Source: Toxoplasma gondii ME49
Taxonomy: Eukaryota; Apicomplexa; Conoidasida; Eucoccidiorida; Sarcocystidae
Reading direction: 5' to 3'
Assembly: GCF_000006565.2 (NCBI RefSeq)
Contig: NC_031478.1
Span: 5,666,212 to 5,730,211 of the forward strand
DNA: 64,000 nt
How positions within the stretch are numbered: the stretch's first letter is position 1; each line of letters begins with the position of its first letter. This document shows positions 25,807 through 37,415 of the stretch, piece after piece. The position numbers and the translations under genes were made by a program. The notes beneath the pieces were generated by a model that saw nothing but the letters and a program-made list of their open reading frames with translations, made no database searches and was not told where the DNA came from.

Positions 25807-28800
25807 GGTCGCTCGGTGATAACAAGCGATGCACGCTTCTGAGACAATATTTGAGTCCCCCGAAGAACGTTGTGGGAAATACCCGCTAGAAGAGCTGAGG
25901 AAGAGGGTGTTAACCTTGTGTCCAGAACTGAGGAGCCCGATCTGCGCGATGTGCGAGCCACAGGAAAACAGAAGAGGATGCTTATTCAACACAGGAGCAT
26001 ACGAGCCTACAGCATCCACAAGAAAAACAGCCAACGGGTGAGAAAATTCGGGTTAGCGGACGTTGGGGTGCGGCCTGTGGTAATTAGTGATGGTTTTTCA
26101 TAAGCCAAAAGTCACTGAAAAATCATAGCACAGTCTTTGGCTGTCCTAAAGATTCCACGGGAGCAAAAGAACTAAAATCTATGCAGATCGGGCTTTAATC
26201 ACACAGCAATTTCCTTCGCGCGAATGAGCCCTGCAACGAGGTTTCGTCCCGCAACAGGTTGTGAGAAGAATTAGACGGGCTGGAAACGTGGTTTTGGTAA
26301 GTCACTGAAAGGCGCAAGAAGACGACAACGCACGAAGAGCTTTGGAGCGGACGTCTTAGGAAAGGAGGGAGGGTGATTTTGAGGGTGAAGAAAAGAATCT
26401 CTGAAGGAAACTGCTTTCGTAAAGTCAAATCGAACACCAGCTGAAGCCAAAAAGATAACGATATCTGAGCCTGCCCTGCAGAGTAGAGTGCGTTGCGACA
26501 GCAGCGAATTGATCAGTTCGATGGGACGGTGTGGTTCGTCCAAAGAAAAGGTATTTCACACTTCTGGAGACCAGGTAGATCACCGATTCAGGTCACCCGA
26601 TCGGCGGAACACAGCCGCTCTCGCTTGCCGTCAGAACCGTTTTCCCAGTGTCACTCCACTCCAGAATCTAGGGAACGGAAGTTCACGGTGCTGGTCTGCT
26701 CGTCTTATTAGTATTTTGACCCTTCATCAGGAAGTGAGTGTACACTAAATGCTTGTAGTCACAAAAAAGCGCTGGTATTGTTGAACACGTAAGGAAGGCT
26801 CCACTATCGATCATTCCGTGCTTCGCTCAGATGAAGCTATCACCCTGTGATACCAGGTCATTTGTTTAGGGGAAGCTTTCACTCGAGTGCTGTACATGGT
26901 GCTCGAGACACTGGACAAAATACACTTGCGATAGAAACGAGAGTATATCCCTTTACAAAAAATTCGCCTGGCACCGAGTTGAACATTCATTCATGAAGGA
27001 CAGCAAATTCGATACTGCTGCCACAGACAAAAGCTTGTAAGGCGACCACATTCGTGCGTGCTAAGCTTGGCTGAGCCTTGTGCTCGCCATCAAAAACTCT
27101 TGTGTGCGGTTTTTTGACCGGTAAAGAAAAGAAGGTTCAATCTCTGTGGTGGCCTGTCGAGTTGAAAAGAACTGTGGAAAACGCTGACGCTTGCAATGAA
27201 AAGCCAAAGCGAAAGGAGAGACTAACGAATGAAGAATTGGGATAGTCAAACACTTTGATCTCATATGCTAACACACAGTTGATCGCTTCAGCTTGTTTTT
27301 GCAAGCGGCAGCGCAAAGCCAAACCGTTCGGCCCCGGCAAGATCACCAAGCGCGGAAAGTTTCCCAAATCTCGCAGCACCATCGATCGGCCGGTGAATGC
27401 GGGAAGCACAGTAAACGCTGGGTCTCAAACTTTGCGGTAGCGCAACATTTTGGAGCCGTGTTATGACAGACCGGAAAGTCAAATCAACAGGAAGCCCACT
27501 GCATGAGGAGCACTTAGGAAGTAGTTTTCCTGGAATGTCATTTATTTGTTGGACGAACTATGTTCCCAAATTTTTCGTGAAGACCTCTTTTGACTAAAGT
27601 AATCTTCAACCGATGGCTCTGTCCAAGGTGAATCTTCTCCCGGCAGACAGATCACTTTTTTTCGTATCTGGAGCGAGCACCGGATGAGCTGTCGTTCTCT
27701 ACAAAGACCCATTGGCGTTTTTATCTTGCCTGTCACGCAAGAAAAGAAGATGTACCCTGCAGACGTTTCACAGGCACACCTATATGCTTTGCTCGAGCAG
27801 TGTAGTTTCTCTGCGATGACAACTCTGCAGGCTCGAAAGGAATAGTAATAACACGACCCCCTGGTCATACTCGCTGTGCTGACGCGGTGTTGTGCAAGCG
27901 GTCCGTTAAGGATCATAATGGAGGCATCACGTGATTCTATGCAGACGTACGACATATTATGTCCTCCATTTTGAACGGTTTCGTTACGAACACAGCAAAC
28001 TGTCAGCAAGAGTTCTTTGGTTGTAAGGTTCATCACACGTAAAAGCGAGCAGAGTCGGGTGGCATACGCTCCCAGAAAAGCAGGACAGTAACCTCATGTT
28101 AACGTGCCTGCCAACCCTGTCGAGGCACAGCGAGTTCAGTATCGGTGGGAGACAACGAAGGACAGAGTTGAGGGATAGTTCCGTGTTTGAGTACATTTAG
28201 CTTCAAGTTGTCTCCAGCGGTACCGCAGCTAGTGGCATTCGTTGGAGGTAGGCGGCCCCATTCGCCTAGAGGCGTTTGGGAACATATTTGCCTTTCTGAA
28301 CACACCATCCTTCTCAGAGTAAGACTGCGTTAAGGATGAGTACCAGGGTATCATATTTTCACTTCCGCTTCCAGCGTCCCACTGCCTTCCTAACGCACAA
28401 ACGGGGGAAACTGTTGCATTGTTGCTCAAAAAACCGGACTGTGACGTCAGGGCATGTTTATGCAGAGACCGTATTTCCGTTCAGGAACATCCCCGTGCTT
28501 CAGAACGCCTGGTATGCCGAAGCTACTGGATAACAAGATGGCAATTGTACTGAATCTGTTCCGAAAATTTTTGTATTGATGCACTTGAGTGGCCAGCAAT
28601 AGCAGTTTCGCTGGTGATGTGGTTGACGCATTCACTGGCCCGTGGGCAGCGGTCACCGGCAGCAGTGGCTCACCGTATTTGGTCTTCATTCCTGCTCCTC
28701 TTCGTGTCTCAAAAACGGGCTGCACTGTCTAGTAGTAATGAAGATATTTTTTCTGTACAGACGCACTTCGGCGGGGGGGCGCCGAGGTACGCGGCATCTA

Positions 28801-29376
28801 TCCGTAGCTGCGAAGTATAACTAAAACCGCTGCTAAAGACACACAAGCCGATGTCTAGTCCAGATATGCGCTCTCGACCTCTCGAATTATTCTAGTTGCT
28901 GAAGCCCTGTGACATGTTTTTGTACGCGCCATGGTGAAATTTTGATAACGTCACCTCGCTGCCAGAACCGACACCAGCCGACACGGTAGGTCGCTGCGGT
29001 GGCACTTCGGGTGATTCGCTGTTGCTCCGCTGATGGGCTGGTTCTTGTGAACTGCCAATGGAGGCATGCTTGCAAAACAGTGGATACGTTCCCTCGCAAA
29101 TCCGCTTATTGTGGCGTATAGCCATTCGCTGATTTCTATGCAGCTACGCCAGAGACAGACCCGATTGAGGCCGTTGTGCGTTTGCTGCCATGCTGCTAGG
29201 CTGCAATGGTAGCTAATGTTTATCGCATCTTCATGAGTTTAGTGAAGTTTGTTAATCGTCACATGAACCTTTTCATCGGGCGTCAGGCAAATTCAAAGCA
29301 CCTGAGCAGTGACCTGAACAACACAGGCGTCTCCTTCGAGACGCATTGGACCACAATCCACAACACTTCGTTGGCA
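25807..29376. other. Large intergenic region without a convincing gene
   Basis: About 3.6 kb lie between the start of the acyltransferase gene and the stop codon of the single-module Tyr-rich gene. The longest open frame (27542-28036, minus, 164 codons) has no recognisable motif and no flanking splice logic. I see no RNA gene or repeat array here. Confidence 0.45.
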
Positions 29377-30171
29377 TTACTCCGCTGACTCTTGCATGTA
29401 ACGAGAGCAGGCATTGCCAGTGCAACCAGAGTGATAGGAAGAACAAGATTTGCCAGAAGTGCACGTAGGGGCCTTCTGAACAACTGGAGCAACCGGTACC
29501 ACATAGGCTGTTGCCTTTTTCTTCAGTTCGCGTTCCTCTTCCGTCTCAGTTTCGGCGGCTTGGACCCCCTGAACCTCAGCTGACTCTTCGAGCATCTCAA
29601 CGGACTGGGCGTTCATGGAATCTTCAGTGGATGTTGGCATTACGGACTCCTCTTCGCTCTGGGTCATAACAGATTCCTCGGAGTGGGTCATGGTTGCATC
29701 CACAACGGACTCCACAGACTGAGATGAGACGGTCTCGTTTTCAGTCTGTCGCCGGCCTGACAGAGCAGCGAGGAGGCGCCCTTTCTTGGACGGTGCAACG
29801 TACTTGCTTTCAACAACTGGGGCCATATACTTTGTCTCGACAACAGGCTTTTTCACCGGTGCGGCCTTTTTCGCCGGCATTTCAATGACCACGGGTTCCT
29901 GTTTCTTTTTCCCAAGGGAGCGTTGTTCAGCTCCTTCGAAAGACTCATCCATTGGGACTTCTTCCAGAATGCGAAGGCTTGCATCTACCCCATACTCACC
30001 GTCTTCTTGAACGTACGAGTGGACATCCGTCTCTTCGGAGTCGTATGACATCTCCTGCACATGACGAATAGGAGCACTGTACACAATTTCGCCTTCCTCA
30101 GAAACAGAAGTGCCTGCAGCGATGGGCAGGAGACTCCCTGCGGAGACAACCAAAACAGACAACAGCTTCAT
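29377..30171 (-). CDS. Secreted Tyr/Lys-rich protein, single module
   Basis: A single exon encodes 264 residues from the ATG at 30171. Residues 1-20 are a clear signal peptide (MKLLSVLVV...IAAG). Then come an acidic stretch, RILEE at 67-71, RSLGKKK at about 84-90, repeats of the type KYMAPV/KYVAPS with Lys-Lys-Ala-Pro, a long Ser/Glu/Met/Val segment with recurring SVE, and EERELKKK followed by a Cys-rich tail (CTSGKSC, SGCTGNACSRYM). The same order of elements occurs twice in the neighbour at 32314-33480, so the two are paralogues. Tyr-rich secreted proteins of this kind are known from coccidian oocyst walls, where dityrosine cross-links form, but that role is inference from composition. No transmembrane segment is seen beyond the signal peptide. 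Confidence 0.82.
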   Translation of the reverse strand: MKLLSVLVVSAGSLLPIAAGTSVSEEGEIVYSAPIRHVQEMSYDSEETDVHSYVQEDGEYGVDASLRILEEVPMDESFEGAEQRSLGKKKQEPVVIEMPAKKAAPVKKPVVETKYMAPVVESKYVAPSKKGRLLAALSGRRQTENETVSSQSVESVVDATMTHSEESVMTQSEEESVMPTSTEDSMNAQSVEMLEESAEVQGVQAAETETEEERELKKKATAYVVPVAPVVQKAPTCTSGKSCSSYHSGCTGNACSRYMQESAE

Positions 30172-32313
30172 CTTGCCCAACAACGGTGTCCAAAAAGGCT
30201 AGGATACCTGTTCTGCACTGAGAAGAGAACACCAGCGACGATCGCCCTTAAACTGAAGTGAGAAAGACGGGGAGGTGAAACAAAAAGAATGATGTGTTCG
30301 TGATAATGCAGTGCAAGCTGTTGACGCCCTGTTACCTACAGGGAACCAATATGCACACAAGAAGGGAGGACCCTGTCAGGCAGCGGCACATTCGTGGATC
30401 GTTTCGGCGCTGCACTGACATGCGGCAGCTTTTCTCCGGGTTACCGCCAAGTCGTGCTCCTGCACTGCCCTTGTCCACCCGAGCCGCTAGCCAAAAACCC
30501 TCAAAGAGTGCAGGCTGATAGATAGTGGAGAAAGTAGTACTTTTTTTTCAAGGATATCTGCTTATGCGTTGGTCCCGATTTGTTTCGATGGGCTATCGTC
30601 AAGAAGCAAGTCTCAACAACACACACGCATGCGTCTTCATACAGCAAGACGACATGCAATCAAAGCTTATAACAGAAGTGGAACGCACATCCTTGCGTGG
30701 ACATGTATCAGTTCCCCGAGGCGAAGCGCATGTGTCTCCACCATTTCAATGAGGTTTCTGTGCATCCATCCAGCTTTACGCCCGCGACTAAATCACGTTA
30801 GTGCGAGTAACCGTGTAAACAACGAACTCGAAGTCATAAAATGTTGTTCAAATACAGCTTAAGACAGCAAAGTCGATGCAAGTTAGGCGGTCCAGTGCCT
30901 TCAAATCCAACACACAATTCTACAACCTTTGGTACTGCAGTTGAGCAACTGCTTCAGAATGTGCGTCACACTCTACCGCGGGGAACTGAGTCTGTGCTGT
31001 TTGTGTACGCTGCCGAGTGATGGCACCACACACTGCTGCGTACAAAGCTCCGCTGCGACGCACGTAGGCCTAGAAATTCAGCGTCATACAGTTCTGACGA
31101 AACGCTTGGATACACAGCGAAATCAGCTCGCGAATGAACGTTCCCCATGCGGCTGTTGTCGGAAATTGCGAGCGTTGTGCTTTGCCACATTAGGTTCATG
31201 CCATTCTAAGCGAACTCCTTTTGGTGTGTCCCAAGCTGCCATTTCTTCGAGTTCAATTGTGGTAGCATAGCATAGTGGAAATGACAATTATCACAGAAAT
31301 AGAACCAATTGGACACCATGTGGGAGAATCTACGTAGTCTAACGACCAAAAGGCTTGTACTAGCCTTGCTGTAAAGATTTTTAGTAGAGTAGTCACTACA
31401 CAGGTTGTGAGATACGCTCCGCGAAACAGTCCAGTATTGCCTGATATGTCAGCTTGTGCATCACTTGGGGATATGCGCAAAACGATAACACCACATGCAA
31501 TCCCCCGCTGCCTCATGGATGGAGATTAATGTCCGCGTCATGCAACTGTGACACCAAAATTGAAATTGATGAATAGATTTTACACTTACGTCAAGCTTTC
31601 TGACCTAAGATGCATTATTGAGTACTTATGTGGATTGTTGCCGCCATCGAGGTCTGTGGTAACACAGGGACGTGAATAGTCACGCAGATAGCGAAAGAAA
31701 TATGCGTACAAAGTAGAACAACCGCGATAGAGTTGACTGTTTAAGCTGGCACTCGACTCTTCTGCGGTTCGACAGGCACGGATAGGATGATTACTCATAC
31801 TAGTACGCTTGACACTGGGAATTCTTATTGTAACACCGCATAATGGGCTCAGAATTACTACAGATACGATATATGCATTTCGATAGATGTGAAAGACTGC
31901 TGGATTCTAATATCCTATGGGCATTCATGTTCGCTTGGAACTAGCGAGATAAATGCTACTCGGCTGTTTGCAGTCAATTGTAGGCTACCCAGGAGCATTC
32001 AGTGAAGTGTTTGCTGATTCGAACGATAGGACAGTTACCAACATCGACTCAACAATGGAGTAGATCTCATGCCGGAGTTGATCTTTTGCATACTTTCATT
32101 TCCTCTAGAGAAAGCAGTCCTACGTTTTCTGCAAGTAGGTCTTAATGGAAAGAAGTATGGCGCACGAATTAATGTCTGTTCGGGGCAAGGATGGAATGTT
32201 TGAAATGGGTCGAATCAAAGCACATGTCACGACGTCGCTATTTGGTGCATCGTTTTTTTCTGAACAAGACGAATATGAAAGAAGAGATCAAAAGTCTCAA
32301 ACCCCCTTGCAGT
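30172..32313. other. Intergenic region between the two Tyr-rich paralogues
   Basis: About 2.1 kb, partly AT-rich (notably 31550-32000), hold the promoter of the single-module gene and the 3' flank of the two-module gene. A GCATGC motif is at 30627-30632, some 455 bp upstream of the start codon. I see no gene or tandem repeat. Confidence 0.45.
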
Positions 32314-33480
32314 TTAGTAGCACGCACCACCGGTGCTGCAGTACGGGGTGGCGACGACCGGGTAGGCAGCAACCGGGTAGTAGTATGTTCCACGTTTTTT
32401 CAGGTCACGCTCCTCTTCCTCTGTCTCAGTTTCAGTCGCAGTGGACTCCTCCTCGACAGCAACATCTTCCTGAGCTGCCAGGCGGCGCTTCTTGCTAAGA
32501 GTAGTGATAGGAGTGTATTTGGATGACGACATAGCCTGATGGTATTTCTTCGACGGGAAAGCGGGGGTCTTCTTATGAGCAACAGGCGCGGCCTTCTTCT
32601 GAACAGGCGTGGCCTTCATCTGAACAACCGGCTCAGCCTTCTTATGCATAGAGGCTGCACGGTACACCGGAGCAGCGACCTTCTTTTGAGGAGCGGGGGC
32701 CACGTACTTTTTTGGGGCAGGGGCCACGTAAACCGCACGGCTCTTCTTTCCCAAGGAGCGCTCTTCAGCACTCTGCTCATACACAGCCTCCTCTTCCTCG
32801 CTCATGAACTCCTCGTTCATATCTTGCTCTTCACCGAGGTAGCGAGCACAAGATGAGCCGACACTGCAGTACGGGCTAGCAACGACCGGGGTGTACGCCA
32901 CATAGTAGCCACTGTTCTTCTTCAGCTCACGTTCTTCATCATCGACTTCGATGTCCGAGATGGAAGTTGCAGTCGATTCCTCTTCGGACATCTCGGGAAC
33001 GGGCGCAAGTCGGCGATACTTCTTCGACGGGGCAGCTTGCGTGTACTTTTTCGAGGCGGGGGCAGGCGCGTACTTGGACGACATAATAACTGGGGCCTTC
33101 TTGGCAGGCGCGTGCATTTTCTTGGACGGGGCGGGTGCCGAGTACTTGGAGTGGGCAACTGGGGCCTTCTTCTGCACAACAGGAGCCACATACTTCTTGG
33201 GGGCAGCGACGTAAACGGCACGGTTTTTCTTGCCCAGAACGCGGATGGGAGAGGTGGTCTCAGGAATGAGGAAAATGTCGTCGGTGCTATCTTCTTCAAG
33301 ATAACGCATGGGCGCGGTGCTAGATTCCTCTGACAGTTCCTGGGTCTCCTGAACGGAAACATCCTCCATCTCGAGCATATCAACACTGTCAACCATTTCG
33401 CTGCTCATTTCCTCTGCCAGAGCTACCATTGGGAGAGCCAGAGTAAGCCCGAAAAGAGATAGAGCAACGGCTGCCTTCAT
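32314..33480 (-). CDS. Secreted Tyr/Lys/Ala/Pro-rich protein, two modules
   Basis: A single exon encodes 388 residues from the ATG at 33480. A signal peptide (1-22) is followed by an acidic region and two copies of one module. Copy 1 runs about 59-217: RYLEE, then RVLGKKNRAVYVAA, Lys-Lys-Tyr/Ala-Pro repeats, RRLAP, an acidic Ser/Thr stretch, DEERELKKNSGYY and PYCSVGSSC. Copy 2 runs about 213-388: RYLGE, RSLGKKSRAVYVAP, similar KKYVAPAPQKK repeats, KRRLAAQ, EEERDLKKRGTYYY and PYCSTGGAC. The neighbouring paralogue has one such module. Tyr in basic context and paired Cys suggest an extracellular cross-linked structural protein, such as an oocyst or sporocyst wall component. That is inference, and I cannot name the gene. 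Confidence 0.83.
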   Translation of the reverse strand: MKAAVALSLFGLTLALPMVALAEEMSSEMVDSVDMLEMEDVSVQETQELSEESSTAPMRYLEEDSTDDIFLIPETTSPIRVLGKKNRAVYVAAPKKYVAPVVQKKAPVAHSKYSAPAPSKKMHAPAKKAPVIMSSKYAPAPASKKYTQAAPSKKYRRLAPVPEMSEEESTATSISDIEVDDEERELKKNSGYYVAYTPVVASPYCSVGSSCARYLGEEQDMNEEFMSEEEEAVYEQSAEERSLGKKSRAVYVAPAPKKYVAPAPQKKVAAPVYRAASMHKKAEPVVQMKATPVQKKAAPVAHKKTPAFPSKKYHQAMSSSKYTPITTLSKKRRLAAQEDVAVEEESTATETETEEEERDLKKRGTYYYPVAAYPVVATPYCSTGGACY

Positions 33481-36400
33481 CTTGGATAACAAGAAACAAA
33501 CCGAAGAACTGCACCTGCAAACACTTGGCCAGCTACAAGAGATCGAACTCTTCCGCAAAAGTACAGTTGGCAGCCTCGTTCTGGCTCACGGTGACTTGAG
33601 AGTCAGAGGAAACGGAAGTAAGATTGATTGTTGTGATCATTGTGGCACTTGGTTCTTAACGTTATCCGTTCGACGTGGGCCGTCAGTTTTTGTCTTCGAG
33701 ACCATGAGACAGGAGGGAGAGAATCCCAGAGCGACGGGCTCTTTTTGTTGCTCTAGTCCACTCCCGCGGTGCCAAAAACTTCCGTGGGCCGGATGCGCGA
33801 CAGGAGCACACAAAAACATCTTTACTGCACCTTATCTACAAGTCAAAAGAAGTTATCGTACTACTGACAGATCGACTGCCTTCGTTTTACTTGCAACTAC
33901 CCCTCGCACTGCCAGTGCCCCAAGTTTCTGCGGGCCCCAGCAGACAAAACCGTCGGCGTTTGAAAAAGATCCAGCTACGAGGCTGTAAAGCCCATCATGA
34001 TCTGGAGACCTTATAGATGCGAAACGCGGGAGTTTACAACTGGAGGACAGGACACTTCTTCCCCAGGATGTTTTCGTGCAGAAGTGGTACAGCTGCGGGG
34101 GGCCAGATCAGAACGAATGAATCCACACAGGTTGTGGTGCTAGTTAGATGAGACCCGAAGTCTCGTTGTCTTTATCGAATCATCAGCCGACTAGACTTTC
34201 ATCCCGAAAACATGGTATGAGGTGCAAGAAATTGCAGCAGGACGCGAGAACATGGACATTTTGCTGTCTTCGCATGTGCAGGCAGGCAATGCTGTTGTCT
34301 TCAAAGCATGTGGACTGCCGTTGGAAAACACTTGGGACCAATGAGTGATCCGCTACCATGGTTTCCTGAGTAACAACGCAAGCCAGTCTAGTTTGCTGGA
34401 CCTAATTTCTTTATGAGACATGGGGGACGCCATCAGCTGGTGAATTTCTTGTCTGTCTCGGATGGAACACGCTTCTGACAACTGGAATAGGGTGAAAATG
34501 CGGACTTCGAAGGTGTTGAACTATCCGACTACGCAAATGAAAGTCGCTCAACTCACATCTTTCGTTGTGAAATGGAGATAGATGGGAAGAAGGGAGTCCG
34601 CAATTGTCTAGGAAAATGCTGCCTCCTGACGTGCCGACACTGTCGCATTTACGAATACTTTTCGTACGACACTTGCTGCGAAGATGCTGCTACTTCGATA
34701 AGTGTCTGTGACCCGAAAATATCCACGCGTCCTCGACGTAGGCCTCTTTGCTTGACGCTTAGACAGGGATAGAGTGGCGACCGTTGTACTCTACCATTAA
34801 CCCGCGGCAAGCACCGATGCGAGGAAAAGCCTCTGCCTCACCATTGTGATCGCTGTGAAGGGGTAATAGATATGCTAGGCCTACTTCTGCATCTGGAAGA
34901 ACAAACAGATTCTGTGGACGTACAGTACTGATTTTGTGTGGGTCGACGCGGACGAGTAAAGACCTACGCCAACTGCATAAAGTTGCGTTATGGGCGGGCG
35001 CGAACTCTCGAAGATCGACGGGGCTTTTGGTTCGCTGGTGCAGCACACTCCCGAGATGAATAAGAGAACTAAGGTGCAGCACATTTTACGTTCACACTGA
35101 TATCTTACTTTGGACTATTACCAGACGCACTCCGCCTGCTAACAGGTGTGTGATTATCGCGTTACTCACCCGTGCACTACAGATTTTTTGTGTCTGCCCG
35201 TTCAAAGTCTTGTGGCTCGGCATGCACTTCCAAGTACCCAAATACTTCATGAAATCCAATCGTTTTCGAGGTTTTTGAGGAAAGGCTCACGATGCACATT
35301 GCAGGTGGAAGTACCGCGACAGTGCGATGTAGCGAGGCACCACCCCGTTGCAGAGTGTCTCGAGGACAGAGAAACACATGCCACACCGCCTGCATATCAA
35401 CATGCTTGTCTAGTTGATCATAGCTGTTCTAAAAGATACATGCAATTTCAAGCTGCAGCAGGCTTCCATTGACCGAGCAAGTACTGCAGGAAAAGGCACT
35501 TTTTTTTCTCCCGCCGCTCGCGCACGCTCCCTCGCACCCCCCCCTGGCACGCGGCCAGGGAGCCACGCCTCCAGGTGATAGCCACAAGTTCGTGTCTTCT
35601 TGACGCGGACACGCGCGAAAGTTGGGAGGAAAAGGGATTCTGGTTTCAGGGAAATGTCTGGGACATTTTTGCTGTCAGAAAGGCGACTCCAAGAGATTTT
35701 TTTCTCGCACAAGCAGGGAAGATTTCCTCTGGTGCCGCGTCTGCTCGTGCGAAACTTCGGACTTGACGGGTAAACGACTTCCAGAGTAACCGCTGAGTGT
35801 GGCTGGACTCCCAGGTATGACCCCCTCCTCATGTCCGCAAGTTCACTTTCTCTTTTATCCGAGGAAGTCTATCCCGTTGGAGACAGACGGAACGCTTCAC
35901 CTTTTCCCGGTTTTCTCTGTCGTTTTGCGCCGTTCGCGTGTGTCTATTTTTGAGAAAAGAATCGTCAAGGCAAGCGCTTCAGTTGCCCCCGTGTTATACA
36001 AGCTGCATCCAGGTCTTGGGAATCTGCGTCCGGAGTCGTCCGGTCGCGCTGGCTTCATCCCGCGCGTGTCCTTGTCTCCAATTCCCGTGTCTTCTTGCCT
36101 TATTCGCCATCTCCGGATCCCCGCGCTTTCTTCACAGCGGCGTTTATTGAATTTGTCTCTTTCTCTCACATCTCTGCGTACACGTTTTCTGCTTGATGCC
36201 TTCCGATTGACTCTTCATCTGTTCTCCGTCGCCGTGCATTTGTTTTCGTTTACGAGACACACTCGCTACAACATCCCGTCGTCGCTGAAGTCAACGAGGC
36301 CAGTCGCGGGCTGCTCCCGGCGATCCTCATGGATTTTTTCACTATATCCTCAGAAGTCAATTGACTACAACTCCGGAGACGTCCGTGTCTTTTTTGCTCC

Positions 36401-37415
36401 GTTTTTTTCGGTGGCACTCTCCTACCAGGTTGACTGTGCCTCATCGCATACCGTTCCCTGCGTATTAAGCCAGCGCCGCATCCGTGTGGAGGGAGTTCCT
36501 CGTTTCACCCTGCATACGACGGCTTGTTTTTTTTACGCAAAGACGTCATCATTTCTTGAGAAGGAAAGTGTCTTTCTTTACGCCCAGACACCAATACAAG
36601 ATCCCGAAACTTTGAGCTGACCAGCTGCGTGTCCTTGTCTTCTTCGGCGGGCCTTGTCTTGTCAACCAGACCCGTTCCCAGCTCTATGCGGCGGCGCACG
36701 TTCGCAGGAGGCAGTAAAAGATGGAACTTTAGACAAGGGAAACTTTGGTTCCCAGGGGAGTTTTTTTCGATAAAAAGCTACACCTGGTGCATCCAAACCA
36801 GTGTTGTCTACCAGGGTATGTGGTGTTCTTAGTGGACAAGGGCAAAGCTCCACATACAGCGTCTCGCCAGGCAGGGCGTCGCGCACGCAGGTACCTCACC
36901 ACATATTGTCTGTAATGCTTGACGGGTTTTCAAGGTTCCCTTGCGCAGTAAGGGCACACCACAGGGACTTTTATCTCGGGAAGACATTTCTAGGTCATCT
37001 GCATTTGCCGAGGTTCCTCTTTTGCCCCAGATCTGTAAAATCGGCGTTTCTGCGCTGCCAACTGGCTCGCGGTACGCTGTCGTGGCACACCGTGTGACAC
37101 GATTATCGGGCACAGAAAACTTTCGATTCCTGGCACGTAAAGAGATTTTGCGACGGTTGACAAATGTTCTGTGTTGTGCAAAGGAAAGCCACGTTCTCTC
37201 CTTGTTTCAAGTATTTCTACGGCGCGGTTGTGTCTCGTCTTTCGGGATTCGACGTCTGTTGGTACCCCCGAGAGAACCGGGTCCGCAAGTGGCGCTCCGT
37301 TTGAAAGAGTTCTGTCCCGTGAGATATCCAAATCAATCTGTGATTTAGGTGCACTCACCCCAGAGTCGTCATTTCCGTGAATAGGAGTAGCCAATTCCGC
37401 CTTTTCTGCGGCAAA
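33481..37415. other. Divergent intergenic region and probable AP2 gene leader
   Basis: About 3.9 kb separate the minus-strand Tyr-rich gene from the plus-strand ApiAP2 gene, so both promoters lie here. From about 35800 to 37400 the plus strand is pyrimidine-rich with long Phe/Ser/Leu/Arg open frames (longest 35799-36620) that look like untranslated leader rather than protein. ApiAP2 genes in this lineage commonly have leaders of this size. No RNA gene is seen. Confidence 0.5.

Noticed and set aside
27137..28036. Minus-strand frames in the 3.6-kb intergenic region
   Set aside because: No motifs, no start context or splice support; composition unlike the coding exons of the window.
35799..36620. 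Plus-strand frame of 273 codons upstream of the ApiAP2 gene
   Set aside because: Phe/Ser/Leu/Arg-rich translation of a pyrimidine-rich leader, no domain, no phase-compatible splice to the AP2 exons.
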